Positions 6,256-12,146 of a DNA stretch of 18,094 nucleotides are shown here, in pieces. This stretch comes from RUG11551 sp045586185 (GTDB lineage: Bacteria > Planctomycetota > Planctomycetia > Pirellulales > Thermoguttaceae): contig JAZMZV010000269.1 of assembly GCA_045586185.1 (NCBI GenBank), positions 1 to 18,094 of the forward strand. The letters run 5' to 3'. The translations under genes and the position numbers were made by a program. How positions within the stretch are numbered: position 1 is the first letter of the stretch; every line of letters starts with the position of its first letter. The notes below the pieces were generated by a model, which worked only from the letters and a program-made list of their open reading frames with translations, was not told the origin of the DNA and did not search any database.

Positions 6256-8097
6256 TTAATTTTCAAAAACCTGGAGAGCAATTTCAATCTTCCCGAACGG
6301 GGCGTTGACCTGAACGCCCTGAACGTACGGTCGAATCATTTCGATGGACTCTTTTGCAATTGCAACGCCTTCCGCCAGCTGACCTTCGCGGGTTTCCTGG
6401 GCTTCCATTCTATCCATGATGGACTGGGGAATTTCGACGCCTGGCACCTCGTTTTGGAGGAAAGACGCGTTGCGGAAACTCGCCAAGGGCCAAATCCCGG
6501 CAACTATCGGCAACCCGGTCGATTTAATCTGTTCCAGCATCGACAGCAGCGCTTCGGGGTCAAAAACGGGCTGAGTAAAGATAAAATTCGCTCCCGCCTC
6601 CGCTTTCATGAACAGACGTTCTACTTCGCGCTTTTTGTCCAACGCCGTTGGGTCGAGTCCGACGCCAATGGCAGCGTGAGTTGGCGGGGTAATCGCCTGA
6701 CCGCCCAGGTCGATGCCCTGATTGAGGCGTTTTTGGATTCCGACTGCGCCGATGGAGTCGGTATCGAAAACGCCGGTCGCGTCTGGATACTCTCCCAGCT
6801 TGGGCGGGTCGCCAGTAATAAAGAGCAGGTTTGTAATATTGCACGCAGCGCACGCCAGCAAGTCCGCCTGAATGCCAATGAGGTTTTTGTCGCGGCAGCA
6901 GCAATGCAGAATCGCTTCCATGCGCGCTTCTTTTTGAATTCGGTCTGCGGTAATCAGCGGAGAGATTTTACTCGACGCCCGGGGACCGTCTGGAATGTTG
7001 ACGCAGTCGACGCCCGCCTGATACAGCGTTCGGCATTTTTGAATCGTTCCAGAAAGGTCGTAACCTCTCGGTGGAACGAGTTCGACGCTGGTAACCCACT
7101 GTCCTGTTGCCAGCTTATGAGCGAATCGCGACCGGTTAATTAGCGGGACTTCCTCCTGCGGCTGAGCTGCCGCGGCGGCAGTAAAAACGTGCTTGCTCTT
7201 TTGCGCTTTTGCCAACGGCTTGATGGCGTCCGCGGCATTTTTAATATGCGCCGGACCGATTCCGCAGCATCCGCCGATCGCAGCCGCGCCGAGATTGACG
7301 TAACGCTGAGCGTAAGTGGCGTAGTATTCCGGCGTTGACATGTTGATGTAACGATTATCAACGCTTTTGGGAATTCCCGCGTTCGGCTGAACGATGAGTG
7401 GCTTTTTGACGACGTTAATAACGCGTTCGACCGATTCCAGCATCCCAACCGGTCCTTGACCGCAGTTCAAGCCCCAGGCAAAGGGCTGATGAGGGTACTT
7501 GTTTTCGTCGTCCAGACAGGCGACAACGGACTCGACCGTCTCTCCGGAAATCGTCTCACAGTTTTTCACCGGAGCAAACGACATGACGTACGGGAACGCG
7601 TTCCCCTCTTGCGCCAGCTTTTGCATTGCCAAGGCGGCAAACTCGATAGCGGAAATATGCGGCAGGGTTTCAAAAATGATGAAATCGCAGCCCGCCTCGA
7701 TCAGCGGCCGAACCTGCTCCAAAATCAACTCGACCGGGTTGTCCGCATAGCTCAGCAAAGGACCGACGTCTCCAGCCACCCAAGCGGAAGAGTTTCTCTG
7801 AGCAATTGTCTCGCGTGCGATTTCCACGCCGGCTTTGTTGATAACGGCGGTTTTATCGCGTAGCCCAAACTTTTCCAGAGCCAGCGGATTCGCCCCAAAC
7901 GTATTGGTTGTAATAACCTCCGCGCCGGCGTCGAGATACTCGTTTTCAATCTGGGAAACGAGCTTTTTATCCGTCAGATTGAGTTCCTCGTAACATCGAT
8001 TGGTAAAAATGCCGCGAGCGTACAGTTCCGTACCGGTCGCGCCGTCGAAAATAATCAGCGTATCTTTAATAACGTCGATGATGTTTTGCTGTGCCAT
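6256..8097 (-). CDS. Bifunctional homocysteine S-methyltransferase / 5,10-methylenetetrahydrofolate reductase
   Basis: This 613-residue fusion, like Bacillus YitJ, is expected to make methionine from homocysteine and reduce methylene-THF to methyl-THF. The N-terminal half (about 10-300) is a homocysteine methyltransferase: FDGATGTELYARG (18-29), TNTFGANPL (64-72) and zinc-binding cysteines Cys212 in GLNCGQGP and Cys277-Cys278 in GGCCGIGP. The C-terminal half (about 325-610) is the FAD-dependent reductase barrel: SVELVPPRG (337-345), HCCCRDKN (398-405), ITGDPPK (427-433) and FTQPVFD (507-513). The length matches the family (about 612). The start at 8097 (MAQQN) is chosen because the 31 upstream in-frame residues are translated heptad repeat. 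No SAM or cobalamin riboswitch was recognised upstream. Confidence 0.93.
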   Translation of the reverse strand: MAQQNIIDVIKDTLIIFDGATGTELYARGIFTNRCYEELNLTDKKLVSQIENEYLDAGAEVITTNTFGANPLALEKFGLRDKTAVINKAGVEIARETIAQRNSSAWVAGDVGPLLSYADNPVELILEQVRPLIEAGCDFIIFETLPHISAIEFAALAMQKLAQEGNAFPYVMSFAPVKNCETISGETVESVVACLDDENKYPHQPFAWGLNCGQGPVGMLESVERVINVVKKPLIVQPNAGIPKSVDNRYINMSTPEYYATYAQRYVNLGAAAIGGCCGIGPAHIKNAADAIKPLAKAQKSKHVFTAAAAAQPQEEVPLINRSRFAHKLATGQWVTSVELVPPRGYDLSGTIQKCRTLYQAGVDCVNIPDGPRASSKISPLITADRIQKEARMEAILHCCCRDKNLIGIQADLLACAACNITNLLFITGDPPKLGEYPDATGVFDTDSIGAVGIQKRLNQGIDLGGQAITPPTHAAIGVGLDPTALDKKREVERLFMKAEAGANFIFTQPVFDPEALLSMLEQIKSTGLPIVAGIWPLASFRNASFLQNEVPGVEIPQSIMDRMEAQETREGQLAEGVAIAKESIEMIRPYVQGVQVNAPFGKIEIALQVFEN

Positions 8098-8107
8098 AAA
8101 TGGTGGG

Positions 8108-8159
8108 GAGGAAATAGGGAGTAGGGAATAGGGAGTAGGCAAGAGGCAGTAGGCAATAG
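8108..8159. repeat. GGGAATA/GGGAGTA/GGCAGTA heptad array at the metH/metF-like start
   Basis: Seven-base units GGGAGTA, GGGAATA, GGCAAGA, GGCAGTA and GGCAATA run to within 11 bases of the minus-strand start codon at 8097, so the array forms the 5' leader of that mRNA. It is followed by GTGAAACGCTTCC, a variant of the shared core. Frames through it are open, which falsely extends the neighbouring gene. Confidence 0.85.
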
Positions 8160-8210
8160 TGAAACGCTTCCCACGTTTTGGCGCTTGCATTTAATAAAAC
8201 GAGAAAACGC

Positions 8211-8228
8211 AAGCGACCAACGGGAGCG
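8211..8228. repeat. 18-bp intergenic repeat, inverted copy at 17084-17101
   Basis: AAGCGACCAACGGGAGCG here is the exact reverse complement of 17084-17101. Both copies are intergenic. The surrounding GC-rich segment (about 8200-8375) contains further shared strings such as GGCGAGGCG and has no coding potential. The whole 8098-8627 spacer separates divergent genes and otherwise holds only heptad arrays and the promoter at 8484-8512. Confidence 0.7.
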
Positions 8229-8483
8229 TTTTGGGGCAGACGCGCGGGTGCGAAGCCGCACGGGCAAAAGGATTAGGTTTTGCCTCCGAAAACGCTGATT
8301 TTGGAGTTACCCACTTCCAATCAGGAACCGACCTTGTCGGGCGCGGACTGGGAGCGGCGCCTCGCCGCCTCGCAACTATCAACTATTTTCTATATTTTAT
8401 TCTATATTTAAGATTTGTCAAAGCCGTTTAATGCCCGAATAACAAAAAAACAAATTATTTTTTAAAATAAATCGGGAATCCCC

Positions 8484-8512
8484 TTGAAATTTCTCTCGGA
8501 GGGAAGTATAAT
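8484..8512 (+). promoter_or_regulatory. Sigma70-type promoter of the moxR-like gene
   Basis: TTGAAA (8484-8489) and TATAAT (8507-8512) are separated by exactly 17 bases. Transcription would start near 8519, giving a leader of about 110 bases composed largely of heptad repeats before the ATG at 8628. Confidence 0.75.
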
Positions 8513-8530
8513 TAAAGAGATATATCAAGT

Positions 8531-8616
8531 ATTAGGCAATAGGCAGTAGGCAGTAGTATGCAAAACGCCTCAAAAAACTATTCCCTATTTCCTATTCCCC
8601 ATTCCCTATTCCCTAA
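8531..8616. repeat. Heptad arrays around an AAACGCCTCAA core, moxR leader
   Basis: The left part (8531-8556) has ATTAGGC/AATAGGC/AGTAGGC units. The right part (8579-8616) has ATTCCCT, ATTTCCT and ATTCCCC units. Between them lies GCAAAACGCCTCAAAA (8560-8575), the same core found at about 10669-10682 and, in variant form, at 1954-1969 and 17908-17923. The arms here use different heptads (GGCAGTA versus TTCCCTA), so pairing is partial. Confidence 0.85.
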
Positions 8617-8627
8617 CTCAAACTCCC

Positions 8628-9596
8628 ATGCCAGTATCCGTACACGATTTACCGTCGTTGGTTCAGAATTTTCAAGCTGATTTTACGAAGATTGAAACCG
8701 AGCTTTCCAAATACGTATTGGGTCAGCCGGAGGCGATTCGCTGCGCCTTAACCGCTCTTTTCTGCGGCGGACACATTTTGCTCGAAGGCGCGCCGGGCGT
8801 CGGAAAGACGTGGCTGGCTCGTTGTCTGGGAGACGTCTTCGACGCTCACGCCAGCAGAATCCCGTTTACCCCAGACCTCATGCCGGCGGACATTATCGGG
8901 TCGTACGTTATCATGGAAGAACAGGGGAGAAGAACCTTTGAGTTCCAGCGCGGCCCCATTTTCGGGAATTTCATTCTCGCTGACCAGATCAATCGCGCCA
9001 TGCCCAAAACGCAGTCTGCGTTGCTGGAAGCGATGGAGTCCGGACAGGTTACCGTCTCGACGGAATCGTTCAAAATGGAGTCCCCTTTCATGGTCATGGC
9101 AACGCAAAACCCGCTGGAAATGGAAGGGACGTTCCCGCTGCCGGAATCGCAGGTGGACAGATTCTTCTACAAAATCAAGATGGACCTGCCCAACGAAGAG
9201 GGCATGCTGAAAATCGCCATGAACGCGACCAGTACCGAAAAGCTCAAGCCCGCCAAGGTCTGCGACGCCAGCCGTCTGTCGAAGCTCAAGGAAATGGTTC
9301 GCGCCGTTACAATTTCCAGCGACCTGGTTGCCAGCATCGTCAAAGCGGCGGTTGCAACAAACCCGCAGACGTCCGGTTCCAAACAGATTAAACAGTACGT
9401 CCGTTACGGCGTCGGTCCCCGAGGCGTTAATGCCGCCGTTATGGGAGCGAAGTTCAACGCCTTGGTCGAAGGGCGCGTCGACTGCACAAAAGCCGACGTC
9501 AAAGCCGCTATCCTGCCGGCGTTCCGACACCGCATTTTCCTCAATTACGAGGGCGTCGCGGAGATGATCAATACGGATACGCTGGTTGAATATTGA
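8628..9596 (+). CDS. MoxR-family AAA+ ATPase with Walker B Glu-to-Gln change
   Basis: This 322-residue MoxR/AAA_3 protein belongs to a family of chaperone-like ATPases that usually work with von Willebrand A proteins in maturation or stress roles. It shows YVLGQPEAI (29-37), Walker A GAPGVGKT (54-61), the Walker B region FILADQINRAMPKTQSALLE (115-134), sensor-1 MATQNPLEMEGTFPLPESQ (157-175) with the following DRFF, and sensor-2 GVGPRG (261-266). The canonical Walker B is ADEINRA; here codon 120 is CAG, so the catalytic Glu is Gln. This change usually allows ATP binding but impairs hydrolysis. The usual DUF58/VWA neighbours are missing; a small secreted protein follows instead. The start is ATG 8628, without a Shine-Dalgarno sequence. 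Confidence 0.93.
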   Translation: MPVSVHDLPSLVQNFQADFTKIETELSKYVLGQPEAIRCALTALFCGGHILLEGAPGVGKTWLARCLGDVFDAHASRIPFTPDLMPADIIGSYVIMEEQGRRTFEFQRGPIFGNFILADQINRAMPKTQSALLEAMESGQVTVSTESFKMESPFMVMATQNPLEMEGTFPLPESQVDRFFYKIKMDLPNEEGMLKIAMNATSTEKLKPAKVCDASRLSKLKEMVRAVTISSDLVASIVKAAVATNPQTSGSKQIKQYVRYGVGPRGVNAAVMGAKFNALVEGRVDCTKADVKAAILPAFRHRIFLNYEGVAEMINTDTLVEY

Positions 9597-9600
9597 TTTA

Positions 9601-9659
9601 GTGGCGAGTTGCGAGTTGCGAGTTGCGAGAAAGCGCAAAGCGCTGTTCCAACTCGCCAC
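9601..9659. repeat. GAGTTGC heptad hairpin after the moxR-like gene
   Basis: GTGGCGAGTT (9601-9610) pairs with AACTCGCCAC (9650-9659). The left arm continues as tandem GCGAGTT units to 9629. The loop contains AAGCGCAAAGCGC (9631-9643), related to the core of the other heptad hairpins. It begins 5 bases after the stop codon and has no T-run. Confidence 0.8.
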
Positions 9660-9671
9660 GGTGGTTTTTAA

Positions 9672-9755
9672 AACACGGAAAACACAAAAATTACGAAAAA
9701 CACGAATATTTAAAACTCTTTCGTCTTTTTCGATTCTTTCGTGTATTTCGTGTTA
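9672..9755. repeat. AACACGAAA-type inverted repeat
   Basis: A/C-rich units with ACACGG, ACACAA and ACACGAA on the left (about 9672-9707) face complementary TTTCGT/TTCGTGT units on the right (about 9719-9755). They form a long imperfect hairpin with a period of about 8-9 bases. No coding function is apparent. Confidence 0.6.
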
Positions 9756-9763
9756 AAAATTCC

Positions 9764-9792
9764 CTCGCAACTCGCTACTCGCAACTCGCAAC
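9764..9792. repeat. CTCGCAA heptad array abutting a start codon
   Basis: Four units CTCGCAA, CTCGCTA, CTCGCAA, CTCGCAA end 1 base before the ATG at 9794. This is the reverse complement of the GAGTTGC array at 9601-9629, so the two flank the spacer as inverted arms. Confidence 0.8.
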
Positions 9793-9793
9793 T

Positions 9794-10549
9794 ATGAAAC
9801 GCCTTTTCCTTCTGCCGATTTTGCTGGTCTTATCCAGCGTTTGTTGGGCTGACAGTCCTTCCGAAAACGAGCCGTACGTCCCGTCCAATACAGAAAATCC
9901 GCCGGCTGCGTCGCCCGCTCAGCCAAAGGCAAGGAAGTCCGTCATTCCCGATTTAAAGGGAGACGCTCTGAAGGACTATTCCAAAGAGCTGCTCAAAAAA
10001 TGGGCGAGAGTTCGCGATAAGGGCGACGAAGACGATTGCCGTCAGGCGGCGCGAGAGTATATCGGGACTATTTTGGCTATGGCTAAAGACGACAAAATGG
10101 ACGTCAATTCCAAACGAATTTTAGACGACCAGATCAAAACGCGCCTCCGTTCTCTCAAAGCGACGATTGGCGCGTATAACAAACAGCGGCGCATGGCGCG
10201 TCTGGCGGCGGAAAAAGAGGCGAAAAAGGCGGCGGGAATTCCGATTCGTCCGCAGTCGATTAAACCGCGTCAAAACAACAATCAAAACAACGACGGCATC
10301 CTGGCTCAGCAGGGCGATTTTGCCAACATTCTCGGTGAAAACGCCAAAACGTCCAACTACGAAAAAGAGGGCGAGGAGCTTGTCGAGCTGATTCAGAAAA
10401 CCGTTTGCATCGATACGTGGGAAATCAACGGCGGAAACGGCACGATCTATTATTACGGACCAATGAAAGCCATGGTTGTCAACCAGACGGCGGAAGTTCA
10501 CGAAGAAATCGCCCAGGTTTTAGAACAGCTTCGCCGGGCGGGGAACTGA
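9794..10549 (+). CDS. Secreted protein with C-terminal secretin-like (STN-type) domain
   Basis: This 251-residue protein starts with a signal peptide, MKRLFLLPILLVLSSVCWA, and cleavage is likely near 19. The mature N-terminus (20-50) is Pro/Ser/Asn-rich. Residues 55-145 are charged and helical, with a Lys/Ala/Arg-rich stretch at 133-147. Residues 150-170 are Asn/Gln-rich. Residues 195-248 (ELVELIQKTV, then a Gly-rich turn, YYYGPMKAMVVNQTAEVHEE and IAQVLEQLRR) resemble the short domain repeated in many planctomycete exported proteins, related to N-terminal secretin/TonB modules. In-frame codons upstream of 9794 are translated repeat and would bury the signal peptide. It sits 197 bases after the MoxR-like gene on the same strand. 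The function is unknown. Confidence 0.75.
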   Translation: MKRLFLLPILLVLSSVCWADSPSENEPYVPSNTENPPAASPAQPKARKSVIPDLKGDALKDYSKELLKKWARVRDKGDEDDCRQAAREYIGTILAMAKDDKMDVNSKRILDDQIKTRLRSLKATIGAYNKQRRMARLAAEKEAKKAAGIPIRPQSIKPRQNNNQNNDGILAQQGDFANILGENAKTSNYEKEGEELVELIQKTVCIDTWEINGGNGTIYYYGPMKAMVVNQTAEVHEEIAQVLEQLRRAGN

Positions 10550-10553
10550 TTAA

Positions 10554-10717
10554 GGCATTAGGCAATAGGCAGTAGGCAGTAGTAATTCGCCTTCGGCGAA
10601 TATACAACTCCTCACATCTAATTCCAGACTGCAAGACGGGTTTAAACAAAAAAAATAGGCAGTAGTACGAGAAACGCCTCAAACTACTGCCTACTGCCTC
10701 TTGCCTATTTCCTATTT
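10554..10717. repeat. Heptad arrays and hairpins between convergent genes
   Basis: GGCATTA/GGCAATA/GGCAGTA units (10554-10582) begin 5 bases after the secreted-protein stop. A perfect hairpin ATTCGCC-TTC-GGCGAAT follows (10585-10601). Then AAATAGGCAGTAG (10653-10665) faces CTACTGCCTACTGCCTC and further units to 10717, around the core GAGAAACGCCTCAA (10669-10682). The array overlaps the end of the minus-strand aldolase gene: its TAG stop (10712-10714) is part of a repeat unit. It may act as a bidirectional terminator. Confidence 0.85.
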
Positions 10718-11650
10718 CTTGGCTTTTGTTGTCTTAGCCTTTTTGGTCGTTTTGGCGGCTTTGGCGTTTTCTGCTTTCAGGTCGCAGAACAGTTCGTACG
10801 CCTGATTTGGAGTAGCGTTGTCGTGAACGACGCTGCGAATTGCCTTGATCATGGCAATCGGGTCTTCGGACTGGAAGACATTTCGACCCATGTCGACGCC
10901 GGAAGCGCCTTGCTGAATCGCCTTGTACGCCATCGTCAGAGCGTCCTTTTCAGGCAGCTTCTTTCCGCCGGCGATAACAATCGGAACCGGGCAGCCGGCA
11001 GCGACGTCTTCAAAGCCGTCTTCGACGAAGTAGGTTTTAACCAGATGTCCGCCGAGTTCAGCAATGATTCGAGTCGCCAAACCGAAGTAGCGTTTGTCGC
11101 GAACCATGTTCTTTCCAACCGCGGTAACGCCGAGTACCGGAATGCCGTACTTGTTGCCCAGGTCAACCAGCTTGACGAAGTTTTCGATGTTGTTGCGTTC
11201 GTTGTCGGAACCGATGCAGACCTGAACCGCCATGCAGGTTACGTTCATGCGAATAACTTCTTCGATGTCGACGCCGATGCATTCGTTGACGAAAACGTTT
11301 TCATCGAGAATGGTCGTGCCGGCAGAGCAGCGCATCGCAACGGCTTTGTCACAATCACTGGGAATGCAGGAACGCAGGGCGCCGCGAGCGCACATAAGGC
11401 AGTCGGCGTAGGGAACCAACGGGGCGATGGTAACGTCGAGGCGTTCCAGACCGGTTGTCGGGCCGTAGGCGTAGCCGTGGTCAAACGCCAGCATAACGGT
11501 GTGACCGGATTTGGGATTGAACATTCGGGACAGTCGAGATTGCATGCCCCAATCGTACTGATCCAGTCCCTTCAAAAAGAAACTGTGTTTTGCGGCTGGA
11601 ATGTCGGTGTAAAAATTCTTTTCTTTGGTACTGGTGTCTGCTCCTGGCAT
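10712..11650 (-). CDS. LsrF-type class I aldolase/thiolase (DeoC/FbaB-like)
   Basis: This 312-residue TIM-barrel protein is strikingly like LsrF, the enzyme that handles phosphorylated autoinducer-2 breakdown products. It shows KGLDQYDWGMQSRL (27-40), FNPKSGHTVMLAFDHGY (44-60), PTTGLERLD (64-72), VTAVGKNMVRDKRYF (175-189), VKTYFVE (204-210) with the Schiff-base Lys205, CPVPIVIAGGKKLPE (220-234) and GVDMGRNVFQSE (251-262). No other lsr genes are near, so a different sugar-phosphate aldol or thiolase reaction, for example DhnA-like fructose-bisphosphate cleavage, is equally possible. A Lys/Ala/Thr-rich tail (293-312) extends beyond the usual end. A GGAG lies 7 bases before the start, and a strong promoter is present upstream. 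Confidence 0.9.
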   Translation of the reverse strand: MPGADTSTKEKNFYTDIPAAKHSFFLKGLDQYDWGMQSRLSRMFNPKSGHTVMLAFDHGYAYGPTTGLERLDVTIAPLVPYADCLMCARGALRSCIPSDCDKAVAMRCSAGTTILDENVFVNECIGVDIEEVIRMNVTCMAVQVCIGSDNERNNIENFVKLVDLGNKYGIPVLGVTAVGKNMVRDKRYFGLATRIIAELGGHLVKTYFVEDGFEDVAAGCPVPIVIAGGKKLPEKDALTMAYKAIQQGASGVDMGRNVFQSEDPIAMIKAIRSVVHDNATPNQAYELFCDLKAENAKAAKTTKKAKTTKAKK

Positions 11651-11743
11651 AATTCAGCTCCGTAAATTAAGGGTTAATTTGTATTTCATTAAACGACGAT
11701 AAGACGTTGACTTTTAGTCTTGTTAATCGTCTACATTGCTATT

Positions 11744-11771
11744 ATTATACAAGAACGATTTTTATTGTCAA
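11744..11771 (-). promoter_or_regulatory. Strong sigma70-type promoter of the LsrF-like gene
   Basis: On the minus strand, TTGACA (11771-11766) and TATAAT (11749-11744) both match consensus, with a 16-base spacer. Transcription would begin near 11737 and leave a leader of about 87 bases before ATG 11650. Confidence 0.8.
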
Positions 11772-11800
11772 TTAGCCCACAGCATTTATATGTTTTTATC

Positions 11801-12064
11801 CCCACGTCTTTAGACGTGGGAAATAAAAACAATTCAAAAATCGTAGCCCCCAGATTTATCTGGGGGATTAAAAAGCGCACCTCCCCCAAACGCTTTCCTT
11901 CCCCTTCCTTCCCCGCTCCAATCGGAGCGGGGAAGGAAGGGGAATTTCGTGCGTTATATTATTGTTTATCCGTTTTGAACCCCACACCTAAAGGTGTGGG
12001 CTACGATTTAAATATTTTTTTACCTATCGCAACCCAAAATTTATCGCACCCCAATACGGGGGTG
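11801..12064. repeat. Cluster of five REP-like palindromes
   Basis: Three palindromes are 20 bases long with 9-base arms and a 2-base loop: 11801-11820 (CCCACGTCT/AGACGTGGG), 11847-11866 (CCCCCAGAT/ATCTGGGGG) and 11981-12000 (CCCACACCT/AGGTGTGGG). A fourth has perfect 21-base arms (11899-11919 and 11924-11944). A fifth is weaker (CACCCC/GGGGTG, 12047-12064). Two carry a flanking TCGTAG/CTACGA in opposite orientations. No gene lies in 11651-12146. The cluster follows the 3' end of the TIR gene and precedes the aldolase promoter, so it may also block read-through. Confidence 0.85.
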
Positions 12065-12146
12065 GAAATAACAGCTTCCGCCCAAACCGCCAGCTAAAGA
12101 ACCCGCAGTTCGGATGAACCGCAGATTCGACAACGTCTAACGAACT

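Noticed and set aside
6253..7143. 296-codon plus-strand frame opposite the methionine/folate gene
   Set aside because: It is antisense to a strongly conserved enzyme and its translation resembles no family I know.
8098..8190. 31-residue N-terminal extension of the homocysteine methyltransferase
   Set aside because: It is translated GGGAATA/GGCAGTA repeat; MAQQN at 8097 is the natural family start.
8098..8300. SAM or cobalamin riboswitch before the methionine/folate gene
   Set aside because: I could not find conserved riboswitch motifs; the leader consists of heptad repeats. A covariance-model scan would settle it.
9623..9793. 57-residue N-terminal extension of the secreted protein
   Set aside because: It is translated repeat sequence and would bury a clear signal peptide that starts at 9794.
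11720..12097. 125-codon plus-strand frame
   Set aside because: It runs through five palindromes and has no recognisable domain or ribosome-binding site.
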